DNA of 50,552 bases from Candidatus Nitrosocosmicus sp. (GCA_029194465.1 JARFXS010000006.1:1-50552), one strand, 5' to 3'. Positions 28,048-38,709 are shown, numbered from the stretch's first letter. Numbers and translations are program-made. The notes: generated by a model not told the origin, from the sequence alone.

Positions 28048-28437
28048 TTAAGATGTTAGAATCACTAGCATCCTAAGCTTTAGTAGTGACTCCATTGCGT
28101 CAATTCCTAATAATCCTACTGCAGTATCCTTTAGATCCATTTTATGAATTCTTTCTAGAATACCGGCCAGTAAGGCGTGCTTTGTCCTCAAATGATTAAT
28201 ACTTTCTTCAATTATTTGGTCAAGATTCTTATCCTCCCCTATGAAAGTCAATCTCGTAGCGTGACTCTTCAACAGTGATCTTACAGGATCAACTATTACT
28301 AATACGCTAAGAACTTCTTTCAAATCCATGTCCGGAATTGCCTCTAAAATAGCAGTAAAAATGGGATACTTTGTCCTCAAATCCTCACTCTGTTCCTTAA
28401 CCTTATGATGGCTAACATTTTCATTTGAAGTAGTCAT
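28048..28437 (-). CDS. Helical protein with internal duplication
   Basis: 129 residues. LRTKYPIFTAILEAIPDMDL-KEVLSVLVIVDPVRSLLK (about 21-58) and LRTKHALLAGILERIHKMDL-KDTAVGLLGIDAMESLLK (about 83-120) are two copies of one 38-residue unit, about 62 residues apart. Both contain MDLK followed by a hydrophobic helix and the (V/I)D..(R/E)SLLK end. No signal peptide, membrane helix or cysteines. A tandem-duplicated all-helical protein; role and family unknown. Intact, monocistronic. Confidence 0.65.
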   Translation of the reverse strand: MTTSNENVSHHKVKEQSEDLRTKYPIFTAILEAIPDMDLKEVLSVLVIVDPVRSLLKSHATRLTFIGEDKNLDQIIEESINHLRTKHALLAGILERIHKMDLKDTAVGLLGIDAMESLLKLRMLVILTS

Positions 28438-28867
28438 AAGTCACAATCTTCAATCCCTATATTTAAGCTTACTTGCAATCTATAAGTTAGTAGTTTCATG
28501 AAATTGGTGGTAGTGTTTCTAATTCATCTCAGTTCAAAGATTTATGAGGTCTATTGACGTTGTACCTCGTTATGAATATCTCAAAGGATTCAAAGTACGT
28601 TATATCTAATTAAAATGTCTGGTAGAATCTATCTATCCTACCACTTCTTTAAGATGGTACTTTCCAAGTATGTAATTGATCTTTCTACAGACTGAAATTT
28701 ACCTATTGCAACTACATTAATTTAGCCGAAATTGGTATTATATTGTCTATCCCCATTGAGGACCTGAACTAGCACATAGTTCTTTATCTCAAATATGGTA
28801 ATCAGAAATTGTGCAGTGACAGATTCACAACGACGAATAAATATAAATAGTATGGCAGATATTATGT
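28438..28867. other. Intergenic, nothing recognised
   Basis: Region between divergent genes; AT-rich, no relic recognised. Confidence 0.4.
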
Positions 28868-29398
28868 ATGAGATTCCATATGCAATTCTGTAAAGCAAAA
28901 CAATGTATTATTCTACCCGTATTAGCCACAATCATCACTTTTACCCTCCTAAGTTTACCTGGGTTAGGAAACCAATATGCAAACTCCCAATCTAATGAAA
29001 CCAACTCGACTGCAAATACGACAAGTACTGGTGTTGAGCTGAAAGATATACATCCTTCGCCTTTATATTTAAAATCTGGCAGCAAATTTCAAATTATTGC
29101 AACAGTAGTTAATGATTCACCAAGTAAAATAACATTTACTGCAGGAGTATGCGATTCACCTATATCTGCACAATTTCTCAACAATGTAGTAATAAGATAT
29201 ATTCAGGGCTGTACCGCAACATCGCCTCCATTTGAATTAGAACCTGGAAAAGAAGTTTCTGTAGCCGGACCATCTTCTGACACAATCTATCAAGCATTAG
29301 CAGCTGGACAAACAACAGCGAGCGCCACTTTTCATTACCAGACTGAGAACGGGCAGGCCACAAACATTTCACAGCCTTTTGTATTCACAATAGGTTAG
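28868..29398 (+). CDS. Secreted Ig-like beta-sandwich protein
   Basis: 176 residues. A signal peptide (IILPVLATIITFTLLSLPG, then NQYANSQS) precedes an Asn/Thr linker with sequons. A beta-sandwich-like domain follows: SPLYLKSGSKFQIIATVVND, KITFTAGVCDSPISAQF, VIRYIQGC and a closing ATFHYQTENGQ...FVFTIG. The two cysteines (GVCDSP and IQGCTA) probably form a disulfide. The arrangement resembles extracellular adhesion-type or intracellular-proteinase-inhibitor-like domains, not assigned further. Intact and exported. Confidence 0.65.
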   Translation: MRFHMQFCKAKQCIILPVLATIITFTLLSLPGLGNQYANSQSNETNSTANTTSTGVELKDIHPSPLYLKSGSKFQIIATVVNDSPSKITFTAGVCDSPISAQFLNNVVIRYIQGCTATSPPFELEPGKEVSVAGPSSDTIYQALAAGQTTASATFHYQTENGQATNISQPFVFTIG

Positions 29399-29950
29399 CG
29401 TTACTGTCTAGATCCTTTTTTTGTAGATTAGTGGCTTCGTCACGACGTGCTGACTCGACTACGTTCTTATTCGATAGAAGTAAAACCGACGGTTGCTTTG
29501 TATCAATGATCCCAAACTTACCTAAACCCCGTGTATTTGTCTAACTTTCCCTGCAATCGAGTCCCACATCCATTAAAATGTTCTTGTGTCAAACATATTG
29601 TGCTTAATCTATGATTATATAATTGGAAATTACGACTTGTTTTTCAATAGGCTAAGAATGAGAAACAGGTTTGGTTGAATCTGCTTACCCATAACAATGT
29701 TATTCTACATTATTTCGGTTGCAACTGCGCTAAAATTCATAAAACATAATCTTTCTAATCTTTGAAAATCAAGGTAGATTGGATCCGGAGGTAATTTTAA
29801 TAGAAAAATCCGTGATAATACGGTATGGATTTGAGTTCCACTCCCGACACTTAACAGGGATCATAGAAATAGTATAAAAATTACTATCTCGTTTCTCCAT
29901 CTATGCTTGTTTGTATACTTGTTCGTTAAATACTAGTATTAACAACATCA
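29399..29950. other. Intergenic carrying repeat copy C
   Basis: No gene recognised; contains the repeat at 29804-29864. The genes on either side are convergent. Confidence 0.4.
29804..29864 (+). repeat. Stem-loop/tRNA-tail-like repeat, copy C
   Basis: AATCCGTGATAATACGGTATGG, TTTGAGTTCCACTCCCGACA and CAGGGATCAT align with copies at 702 and 5803. The terminal inverted repeat is decayed. Confidence 0.45.
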
Positions 29951-31639
29951 TCAATAATTTCTTACATACAACAACGGTTCCCTATAATTATCTCTATCAC
30001 TTGTAAAGTAACCATGACCTTTTCCATCACATGTTGTTGATGATGTTGATCCACCGCTTAATAACGCATTACGTACTTCCGAAGGTGAAGCACCAGGATG
30101 AGATGCCTCATATAATGCAGCTGCTCCGGCAACATGTGGTGAAGCCATACTTGTTCCACTCATTGTCGCATACGAGTTCCCTTTGTAAGTAGAATATATC
30201 TTGGTTCCAGGTGCTGCGATATCTACAACTGAACCATAATTGCTGAAACTTGCTAGTGTGTCATCCCTTCCAGAACCTGTGCTGGGACCCGTTCCCCCAC
30301 ATTTACCATCACTATCACCTATGGCTGAGACCGCTATAACATTGGGATTATTGGCAGGGGAAAATGTAGAAGCATCTTTTCCCGAATTTCCTGAAGCCAC
30401 TACAAACGTGATTCCAGCCTTTACAGCATTGTTTATTGCAGTATCAAACGCAGAAGATTTACATTCGCATCCAAGGCTGAGATTAGCAACTTCTATTTGA
30501 TTTGCATATTGCCTAATATAGTCAATACCTTTTATTATTGTCGATAAGGCTCCTGAACCGTTTCTATCCAAGACCTTAATTGCCCATAATTTTGCTCCAG
30601 GTGCTACTCCAACTGCACCTATGGAATTGTCTTTAGCTCCTGCAATTCCTGCAACATGAGTCCCATGACCGTTATCATCATTTCCTGACGACGTACCTGA
30701 GACAAAGGATTTCTGATGATAGACGTTTAGATCGGAATGACTAGTATATATCCCACTATCCAGGATGGCTATGTCGGTATTGATGACTCCGCCACCGCTA
30801 CCTGACTTGGTAGAACTTAGGTCTCCATCGATCCTATTGACTCCGCTTGGCAGTGTTTGAGCAAATGCTTTAACTACCTTGTCTTTTTCAATATGATCTA
30901 CAAATGGACTTTGTTCAAGCACTTCGATAATTCTTTCATTTGGAACGCTAATTGCAAATCCATTCAATACATCTTCGTAAATGTAGAGTATTTCAGTCCC
31001 CTCAATATTTACCTTTTTTGCAACGTCTGAAAGAATGTCACGCAAATTCAAGACATCATCATTTAGGACCACAATGTATTGCCCCGGTATTACCTGTCCC
31101 ATTTTGGATGCTGAGGAAGAAGGTGATGTAGATGACGAGGATGAGGATGGTGATAAAGAATTAGATAAAACATCAGAGTAAGGCAATTTATCAAGGATAG
31201 AAGTAAGAATGCTGGGAGTTGTTGCTGTTGCTCCTTCATCTTTTTCGTTCCCAGAGCCCGAGCTGCCTATACCAGCTATTGCATCATCAGAATAGAATGC
31301 ATGATCATTAATTTTGCTTTCATCATTAGTTTTTGAATCTACGGATTTTTCATCCAATGTCTTTTCATGAGCACCTTTGTTACCAGTTTTAGAATCTGAA
31401 TCGCTTACATCAATATCGTCTTTTGTATTTAAACCGGGAATCATGTTGTATAATTCTTCTAAATTGTCATTCTCTTTGTTGTTATTATCACTATTAAAAT
31501 CAAGAAAAGGGAGATCAGCAATACGACCGCTTTGTGCATAGGATATTGGCATAGAAATAGATGACGAGAATCCCATTGTCACTATAAAAAAAGTTACAAT
31601 CAACTTTGTAATAATATCATGTTTTTTATTCATAAACAC
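29951..31639 (-). CDS. Secreted subtilisin-like serine protease (S8) with I9-type propeptide
   Basis: 562 residues. Signal peptide at about 10-35 (ITKLIVTFFIVTMGF ... SYAQ), then an acidic Asp/Asn/Ser-rich linker (36-180). An inhibitor I9-like prodomain (about 186-260) runs from GQYIVVLNDDV to FVDHIEKDKVVKAF. The S8 domain has the full catalytic set: D294 in AILDSG, H325 in NGHGTHVAG, oxyanion N418 in ASGNSG and S497 in GTSMASPHVAG. NRIDG before the domain is a likely autocleavage region. The enzyme should mature itself outside the cell and digest extracellular protein. Intact and monocistronic. Confidence 0.93.
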   Translation of the reverse strand: MFMNKKHDIITKLIVTFFIVTMGFSSSISMPISYAQSGRIADLPFLDFNSDNNNKENDNLEELYNMIPGLNTKDDIDVSDSDSKTGNKGAHEKTLDEKSVDSKTNDESKINDHAFYSDDAIAGIGSSGSGNEKDEGATATTPSILTSILDKLPYSDVLSNSLSPSSSSSSTSPSSSASKMGQVIPGQYIVVLNDDVLNLRDILSDVAKKVNIEGTEILYIYEDVLNGFAISVPNERIIEVLEQSPFVDHIEKDKVVKAFAQTLPSGVNRIDGDLSSTKSGSGGGVINTDIAILDSGIYTSHSDLNVYHQKSFVSGTSSGNDDNGHGTHVAGIAGAKDNSIGAVGVAPGAKLWAIKVLDRNGSGALSTIIKGIDYIRQYANQIEVANLSLGCECKSSAFDTAINNAVKAGITFVVASGNSGKDASTFSPANNPNVIAVSAIGDSDGKCGGTGPSTGSGRDDTLASFSNYGSVVDIAAPGTKIYSTYKGNSYATMSGTSMASPHVAGAAALYEASHPGASPSEVRNALLSGGSTSSTTCDGKGHGYFTSDRDNYREPLLYVRNY

Positions 31640-32025
31640 AAAATAATCATTTGGGCTAAAAGAAATGTCAAGATATCTTACTAAAGAATTCTTTCTATTT
31701 TAATAGTAGAAAATCATATGATATGAAAAGCGAATCATACGAAATTCCTGTATAATTTGACTAATATCATTGCTATATTTGTAGATGTCTAGTCAGTAGA
31801 CCAGATAACTACAGGCTTATCAAAATCTAGCATCCATGAAATCATGTAAACAAAGACCATTCGATCGATTTGGGTAACCGTTCTTTTTTTATTTCGATAA
31901 GCAAATCAAAGATGGACCTTTATGGAGTCGCAATCACAATTTTTCAATCCCAAGGCGTATCACGACAAAAGAAATAAAGCTAATTTATGGAAAAAATGAA
32001 ATTCTAGTCCCTTATCTGCCGATCC
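31640..32025. other. Intergenic, nothing recognised
   Basis: Upstream region of the subtilase gene on the minus strand; no coding pattern. Confidence 0.4.
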
Positions 32026-32241
32026 TTAGGAATGTTCCACCCCGAAGGCTATCTTTACCGTAGAATGACATTCAGCTATTTTTCCCGGATTTGGATCCAC
32101 TCTAGCTGTCATGTCGGTTAACTCAATTCCAGTTATACCATGAATTGTTTTTGTCGGTTCAGTTAATGCTATCTGAGCAGCATTCTCCCAGCTCTTGTCC
32201 GATGAGCCTACTATTTCTATTAATTTTGCTACGGGTGTCAT
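32026..32241 (-). CDS. Dodecin-family flavin-binding protein
   Basis: 71 residues, full length. VAKLIEIVGSSDKSWENAAQIAL and GITGIELTDMTARVDPNPGKI, ending TVKIAFGVE, follow the dodecin beta-alpha-beta-beta pattern. Dodecins form 12-subunit shells that store and quench flavins. The usual aromatic flavin-stacking Trp is present (KSWENA). Short leader, own promoter. Intact. Confidence 0.85.
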   Translation of the reverse strand: MTPVAKLIEIVGSSDKSWENAAQIALTEPTKTIHGITGIELTDMTARVDPNPGKIAECHSTVKIAFGVEHS

Positions 32242-32529
32242 GTTTCAAATTAAAGAATATATGTTAAATAGGCAATTTAATAACATGGTTTTGGTCAGGT
32301 AAATTGATATTTATTTTGATAATAAAAGTTATTTTAAATAACGAATAACCAAGAAATTCAAATCAAAAAATTTGCTCGCTAGTTATCAAAAAAATTAGAA
32401 CAGATAAGATTTTAAATGAGACGACTACATGCATGAATAAGTTTTCTTAGTTAGAAGACTGAGAATTTTAATATATTAAATATATTTTCAAATTAATATA
32501 GTCTTATAATAATCATAAAAAAATGGATG

Positions 32530-33190
32530 TTAGTCTTGTGCTAACGCATTATTCCCACTATTTACTTGATTTTGGAAACTAACGTTGTTGCAAGAAACAG
32601 TTGCATCTTCGCCTGAAACACATTGGGAATTCTGTTCACTATCTTGATCTTGGCCTATACCCTGGTCAGCATCATTGCCGCCCTTGCCTTTTTTACCGTT
32701 TCCGCCATCTTGAGCAGCTGCATTGTTTCCATCATTATCCTGGTTTTGGACACTTACGTTGTTACAAGAATTACCCAGACTGCCACCAGAGACACATTGG
32801 GAATTCTGTTTTGACGATTGAGATTGGCCTATACCCTGGTCAGCATCATTACCGCCCTTGCCTTTTTTACCGTTTCCGCCATCTTGCGCAGCTGCATTGT
32901 TTCCATCATTATCCTGGTTTTGGACACTTACGTTGTTACAAGAGTCATTTGTATCGTCACCAGAGACACATTGGGAATTCTGTTTTGACGATTGAGATTG
33001 GCCTATACCCTGGTCAGCATCATTACCGCCCTTGCCTTTTTTACCGTTTCCGCCTTGTTGGCCGAGTGCATTGTTTCCATCATTATCCTGGTTTTGGACA
33101 CTTACGTTGTTACAAGAGTCATTTGTATCGTCACCAGAGACACATTGGGAGTTTTGACTAGAAGATTGAGATTGGCCTATACCTTGTGAA
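32530..33190 (-). repeat. Tandem 174-bp coding repeats
   Basis: Equivalent points fall at 32617, 32791, 32965 and 33139, spaced exactly 174 bp. Sequence identity between the middle units is very high, including synonymous positions, implying recent duplication or ongoing homogenisation. Confidence 0.8.
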
Positions 33191-33498
33191 GCACTGTTTC
33201 CATTGCCGCCATTGTCATTATCGCCATTGTCATTATCGTCATTGTCACCATCTTCGCCTATGGTTTTAGAGCCAAAATCACCATCATAATCGTCACCATA
33301 GTGTGCTCTTAGGTTCTTGTCACATGCTTCTTCATTATCTTCGTAGTAATCTTCATCATTCTTACATTGATCTATATCCACTCCATAGTGTGCGAATGCG
33401 TTTTGAAAATTGGATGTTGTAGGACCAAACGTCATTAATGTAGCAAATACTGTTACAGCTAATACTGCAGTTAATTTTGTGTTATTTGACTTTAACAT
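32530..33498 (-). CDS. Secreted protein with four 58-residue N/Q/S-rich repeats
   Basis: 322 residues. A signal peptide (LTAVLAVTVFATLMTFG, AHYG after) is followed by an acidic region with CKNDEDYYEDNEEACDK and an Asp/Asn run. Four tandem units follow, each 58 residues (174 bp exactly), of the form QGIGQSQSSxQNSQCVSG, xxxxxSCNNVSVQNQDNDGNNA, and a GKKGKGGNDAD linker. Every unit has a Cys pair and alternating Q/N/S residues. The QxxNxGNNA pattern recalls curlin amyloid repeats, and a beta-solenoid or amyloid surface fibre is my inference. The DNA repeats are nearly identical, so copy number can vary by recombination. Intact; likely surface or matrix protein. Confidence 0.75.
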   Translation of the reverse strand: MLKSNNTKLTAVLAVTVFATLMTFGPTTSNFQNAFAHYGVDIDQCKNDEDYYEDNEEACDKNLRAHYGDDYDGDFGSKTIGEDGDNDDNDNGDNDNGGNGNSASQGIGQSQSSSQNSQCVSGDDTNDSCNNVSVQNQDNDGNNALGQQGGNGKKGKGGNDADQGIGQSQSSKQNSQCVSGDDTNDSCNNVSVQNQDNDGNNAAAQDGGNGKKGKGGNDADQGIGQSQSSKQNSQCVSGGSLGNSCNNVSVQNQDNDGNNAAAQDGGNGKKGKGGNDADQGIGQDQDSEQNSQCVSGEDATVSCNNVSFQNQVNSGNNALAQD

Positions 33499-34008
33499 TC
33501 TATTCTTGCCTTCTTTAGTAATAATATATGATATAATAATTTTTGAATATATTTTGCAAATTTAGTTCTATTAAAAAAATTTGTAATAGTTTTCTATAAA
33601 GTTCTTATAATACTAATTTGGGATAGTTGTTTGTATTTGTCCAAACATTGGTAAAAGTCCTCAATTAAAGATGAATAAATTTTTTGTCAGCCTCATCCTT
33701 CTCTGAATAGTAACAAAATCAATGAAGAAACATATGTTGATTTCACAAAATTTGAAATATGAAAAGTTACTGATTTAGTTAATAGATGTATAATAACACC
33801 TATTCAGATAACATACCTGATATAAATGAGTCTAATAATTAGTGGAGGAAAATAATGCAGAAAAATGTTGAAAGATTGGGTATTAGACTCACAGATTCAT
33901 TTTCTCTATCATGGCTTCCACCTGAGCAACTTTCTGGAGAATATGCTAGAGGATTAATCAAGATGGTTCGGCAAATAATAATTTCAACAGCTAGCTGTGT
34001 AACACTAT
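33499..34008. other. Intergenic, nothing recognised
   Basis: Upstream region of the repeat protein; a plus-strand frame at 33855-34046 overlaps the DUF1326 relic and is a shadow of it. Confidence 0.4.
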
Positions 34009-34650
34009 TTATGGACCTTCCCAAGAAAACGGTATATGTTTGCTAGATTTGCCCTCTCTTTTCCATTTAAAACCATTGCATCCACTTCATCCTTTAAGGC
34101 TGTTCCCCATGTAGCTACTGCACCTGGACCTACCTCACTACCTGGTGGATTTATTGTTTGAACCCGTTTACCTACTGGGGTCATTGGACCGCCAAGAAAC
34201 TCTGCTTTTGCAAGTAACTTTCAGGATTTCTGCACTCCAGTAGCTCAAATCATCTGAAATTTCAAATTTTATGGGCGCAAAAATCTATCCTTAATCTCGC
34301 CTATTAATTTGGCTAATTCAGCCATAAATCCACCAGCCTTTCCACTAAATATCATTTGAAGAGCTTCTCTTTGTTCTTTGTCAGCACATTCATCGAAAAA
34401 GAAACCAAAGGTTTATTTTTGTAGCACCTGCCCATATATTACCTTCAAACGAAATTTCCAGACCTATAGCATTCAATCCGTCTAATGATATCTTACCGTA
34501 ATTTCCGCTATTAATATGATATGCGAATGCACCCTCACAATCGCCATAGGTTGGTTCTTGTGCAAATTCACAGGGACAAGGAATACTACATTTACATACG
34601 TCAAACCAATCTCCAGAAGCTTTTCAAGAAGGTATACTATTTGTGGTCAT
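34009..34650 (-). pseudogene. DUF1326 protein relic
   Basis: ATG at 34650 reads MTTNSIPS then a stop; in another frame comes SGDWFDVCKCSIPCPCEFAQ, the DUF1326 signature with its CKCxxPCPC cluster, then YGDCEGAFAYHINSGNYG, LDGLNAIGLEISFEGNIW and a C-terminal KSSKHIPFSWEGP ending at 34009. At least five frame breaks or stops. DUF1326 proteins are often encoded beside DUF2182 membrane proteins, and the next relic is one, so the pair decayed together. Confidence 0.75.
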
Positions 34651-34781
34651 ACACATACTGATTGGTCCAATAAAATTTAAAGTAAACTATTTCGTTTGAA
34701 GTATTTGTCGCAGAGCCTTTAATGTAAAAATATTTCAAGAATTTTTGGTTAAATGAATTTTTCTTACTACCTATTTTGACA

Positions 34782-34805
34782 TGTTCATGTTCATGTTCAT
34801 GTTCA
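34782..34805. repeat. TGTTCA hexamer, four tandem copies
   Basis: Four exact TGTTCA units lie just beyond the end of the DUF2182 relic. On the minus strand they would encode MN dipeptides. Confidence 0.7.
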
Positions 34806-34817
34806 CAGTATTGTCAA

Positions 34818-35672
34818 TTACACTATCCCTTTATCATGATTTGAATTACTCATATCCATCCTCTCCATTTATGTAGGGATCCCATATTTTCATCTTCAGG
34901 CATAATCGATACTGTTCCTATCATTGTAAGTATACCTATGATCATAAAAACAATTCCAGTCGCTTTAGATACATAAATTCCCTTGGACCATATTTTTTCT
35001 GCAAAAATTATTCCTGCAAACAATCCCATCAAAAAATATTCATCCAACCTAAGGCTATCATAAGAAGAAAGTAGGGCCAGCAGCATCCAAGGACAATATA
35101 ATCCATGATAACTCTTTCCATTGTTAACCCGCTACTCTGTTGCCTTCATCTTTTCATAAAAAAGCCAAGGAGATTCACAATATCCGAGGCATTTTCGTTT
35201 TAGAGAACTAAATTGATAAATACCTGAAATAAAGTATTATTCCTGCAACAATTTCAATATCTCTTGAACTGTAGCTAACAAGAAGACTGTTCATCACAAT
35301 GAAACCATACTAGAAGGAAATACCAGTCAACGTCCACACCAAAAGATAAGTTCCTATAAGACGCAGCTGTTTTGATTGGTAAACCGAAAGGTAATGACAT
35401 AAAAATCGTCCATTTTTTGTGGTCTGGAAGTATCAATCTTGGGTTTAAAGTTATCAAGTAGAACTTGTGTAATAATCACTTTTATGATTACGATGACTAT
35501 CGTCAAAACTCTTTGATATCAACCTATTATATAGCAATATCATTGGAATAATTGCAGGAAACATCATGGCAGCCATTCCAATAGTCCAGCTTAGTATAAA
35601 AATTGAGGTTGCTATAGGATTTAAGGTCATCATTGCTTCCATCATGTCTGGTTGTTCTAGGAAAAAATCCAT
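34818..35672 (-). pseudogene. DUF2182 predicted metal-binding membrane protein relic
   Basis: Pieces on the minus strand: IFILSWTIGMAAMMFPAIIPM (first helix with the family's M-rich AAMMFPA motif), GTYLLVWTLTGISF in another frame, then YFLMGLFAGIIFAEKIWSKG and a helix ending IIGILTMIGT, with a MEDMDMSNSNHDKG tail to TAA 34818. Four or more frame breaks separate them, and stretches between helices are missing. Partner of the DUF1326 relic downstream. Confidence 0.7.
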
Positions 35673-35728
35673 GCAATTGCAGAAACAGAAATGATTGAAA
35701 CTAGAATTATCTTTTGAACTTTATCCAA

Positions 35729-36183
35729 TTAGGTTGCACTATTTTGTTTTATTAACTTGGTTGATACTATAACAATTAAAAATTGAGGATCCAGGCATTT
35801 TATAACTGAACATAATGCATTTTTACCAGGATGATCAAAATTGAGATATGGTGTAGCAATTCTCATCACTTTTACAGCCTCGGCAAGCTTTAGATAAAAC
35901 CCGGAATTGGTGTGTATAAATATTTCTTCGTCTGGATCTTTGTAACAAATAACTGACACTTCAAATTATCTTCATGAATTGTTTTTGCGTGAGCGCACAT
36001 TATCATCATTAATTCCCTGAAGGTTTGCACCGTCATATTTTCCAGAATGAATATGAAATAAAACCAGTGTTCTGCAAAAACCATCAGGTACATGGAAATC
36101 AGAATTATTGTTACATGTTTCAACATAGTACATATTTCAAGGTCCATGTTGGAATTTGATCTAGAAAAGGAGGAAGATGACAT
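35729..36183 (-). pseudogene. Unrecognised membrane-anchored protein, probably frameshifted
   Basis: ATG at 36183 gives an N-terminal helix (VTIILISMYLMVFAEHWFYFIF), then TFRELMMIMCAHAKTIHED. Near 35930 the protein-like frame changes to CYKDPDEEIFIHTNSGFYLKLAEAVKVMRI and NALCSVIKCLDPQFLIVIVSTK to a stop at 35729. Joined, this would be about 150 residues. The last part looks like a folded soluble domain; I cannot name it. Confidence 0.4.
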
Positions 36184-36768
36184 ATTACATTACATAATGC
36201 AAACATATTAATTTTTGATATAATCAGGAAATGCGATTATTGACACTAGTACATAAATAATCTCGTTCTTATATGGTAGTTATTAGTCACATCTCCGTTT
36301 AGTTTCTTTGATTATTTTTTGTATGCGAAGTGTAATGGAATAAATATAGAAAATTATCTAATTTTGAATCTTTGCTACAGTTTGTAAAGCTATAATTACA
36401 TCATATCTGCACCTTTAACGAGTAAATATTTAACAATGTCCTCTATGTAGAGGCATAATAAAGTCTATTTTTCAAGTCTTATCAATGGTATATCTTTTTC
36501 CTTTCGTTTATTATTATCTTGAAAAGTTAAGATGGATGTGGAATTGAAAATCCAATGGTCCTTCCATTCGTTTCTTTGATAATCTAATGAATGAAATTTA
36601 TGAAAGTTAATTTATAACGATGCTCATAATGATGGAATCAAAGGGAATAGGATTACAAAGTGAATATGGTGTTTTAGAGTCCAGCATTTTCAAAAATTAG
36701 GTCAAACGGTTGTATATCATTTCAATGATAATTTTTTAGGTTCAGATCAATTATCTTTCAATTTGAAA
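36184..36768. other. Intergenic, nothing recognised
   Basis: AT-rich, no relic recognised in six frames. Confidence 0.4.
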
Positions 36769-37510
36769 TCAATTGTCTGAATAGTAGATAGGAGAGCAAG
36801 ATGTGATGAAACTATCTTTCATTAGAATCATTACCAATACAGGTTCCCCCGTCATAAAGAGCCCCACTCGGTCATTATTTGGCAAGGTAGCAGCCTGGCG
36901 ATCTACACCTTTTTCTGCAGGGCGTCCACCACGACCGCCCAAGTCTGTTGCTACCATCGGATCAATTGAGTTTACCAATACATTCTTTTGTCCTAATTCT
37001 GATGCTAATTTTCTAGTCAAAGCATTAAGTGCAACTTTTGATATACAAGGGCGGGTGTTCACCTCATATAATTGCAAGGAAGCTGCACCACTGGATATAT
37101 TAACGATACGACCATAGTCGTTTTTTTCATCAGTGGGATGAAAGCTGACATAATAGCCATGGATAATAGATTTGTTATCAATGTTTACTTACTACAATTC
37201 TAGATCTGCGTTAATAGTAGATTGATTTTTATCATATAGAATCGCAGCATTGTTAATCAAAATATCAAGACGTCAAATTGCTTTTCTATCTTGTAAAGAT
37301 ATCCCTCATTATCATTTTGACACATCCAATTGAAAAGATTTACATCCAGTCCTGTCATTAGTTGTTTAGCTGCAGTCACCTTTGTAGGATCACGAGCGGT
37401 TAATAGAACAGTTTATCTAATTTTGAAAGTTGTTTACAAGTTTCCAATCTATTCCCCCTATTGCACCTGTTACCAATGCAATTTTTGTTGGTTATTTTTT
37501 CCATCCACAT
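36769..37510 (-). pseudogene. Short-chain dehydrogenase relic
   Basis: Minus-strand pieces: KIALVTGAIGGID (TGxxxGIG-type nucleotide-binding turn, one Gly off), DILINNAAILYDKNQS (NNAA), YGRIVNISSGAASLQL (catalytic Ser strand) and SKVALNALTRKLASELGQ with VLVNSIDPMVATDLGG. The catalytic YxxxK Tyr would lie in the segment RPCISKVAL, where it has become Cys. Several stops and shifts lie between 37140 and 37470. A dead carbonyl-reductase-type SDR. Confidence 0.75.
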
Positions 37511-37969
37511 ATAACACCTATCAAGTCTAGTTTATCTAACATTAAAATATGCTAGAATGATTATTTAGTATATTAAGAAATTAGGATGAGTAGATTCGTT
37601 ATCCGCTTTAAGTACGTTCATAATAGTGGTTTAAAGCCCTTAAATGATCAAATGAATCATTATTTCGATCAATAAGTTACTACCGTAACTGTTATTGTTA
37701 CTATTACTTCGTCATGTTGGCAGAAGGTCAATAGCTTCAAATATGTCATCTTGATGTTGCATCTTTAGAAAAGATGATGATGAAAGATCTAGGTTTTATA
37801 ATCAATGACAGGAAAATCTATAAATATTAATTCTTATTCCTTTCTTTGCTAAAGTCAAATAAATATGTAATTTAGAATAATTTATTAATTTTAGAATTCT
37901 AGTTTTGTTTTGAATTATATTGAAAAGTTTGCAATGTATCTTTCCCAAGTATGCAGAATTCTACTAACT
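37511..37969. other. Intergenic, nothing recognised
   Basis: Low-complexity AT-rich DNA with no protein-like frame. Confidence 0.4.
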
Positions 37970-38427
37970 TAATACCTGTGGATGAGTCCTCCAGGTTTTA
38001 GAAAAGATATCGTTTCATTTACTAATATTTTTGGCACGTTTATCTTTGAAAAACCGTATTCCTGAACTTATTGCAGGATTGAGTGATGCTTTCAATCTTT
38101 TTCTAGCAAGTTCAAGACAAATTATTGATGGCTTGCTCAATTTTTCGTTCTCATTCCCCTGTATATTCTTGGACCTTTACATGGCAAAATTCCGCTAGAT
38201 GTTATTGTGGATGATCCTACTTGAACAAAACCTATCTTATCGCTTTCCTCCTGGATAATGTTTCCACCTTTTCTTACTATGGTACTAGCAACTCCACCGC
38301 CATGATGTAAGTAAGAATTTGCAGGATTGACTATTACATCGACATTTCTTTCAGTAATATCTCCCTCAACTAGTGTCAACACTCTACCATCTTTAATCTT
38401 AATTTCATTTATTACCTTAGAATTCAT
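37970..38427 (-). pseudogene. Macro-domain protein, deleted and frameshifted
   Basis: ATG at 38427 is followed by 85 good codons: VLTLVEGDITERNVDVIVNPAN, YLHHGGGVASTIVRKGG and GSSTITSSGILPCK, the ADP-ribose-binding half of a macro domain. The next expected strand (a YVIHAVGP-like piece) is missing by a short in-frame deletion, leaving CKGPRIYRG. In shifted frames come NENEKLSKAINN, LARKRLKASL and AISSGI.., the second half up to about 37970. Normal length is about 180 residues. ADP-ribose binding is probably lost. Confidence 0.75.
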
Positions 38428-38709
38428 TTATTGTATCATGCAAGAAGACATACCATTTTATTTAATCTAAACGATGTTATTTTTTTTAAAGATGATTCAT
38501 CACTTTTGATATGAAGCGATAATCTGAGTCTTATCTAGTTAAACAATCCATTTGTAAATTCACGCACAATATATGAAATAATGAGATCTCTGACTCAGCA
38601 AATATACTAGATTAGAGTCATTATTCTAGATTAGATTGTTTTAGTTTTTTGTTAGATGTGACTTGATAAGGCAACAAGATCAAGTCTATCTTTTATTATC
38701 TTATCACTA

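Noticed and set aside
32601..33161. Plus-strand 186-residue protein opposite the repeat gene
   Set aside because: An open shadow caused by the repeats; His/Tyr/Leu-rich, no signal peptide, while the minus-strand frame has one.
32530..33190. CRISPR array
   Set aside because: The 174-bp units are one open coding frame without spacers; the repeats are protein repeats.
34782..34805. Functional TGTTCA regulatory array
   Set aside because: Four units only, located at the end of a dead gene; simple slippage is enough to explain it.
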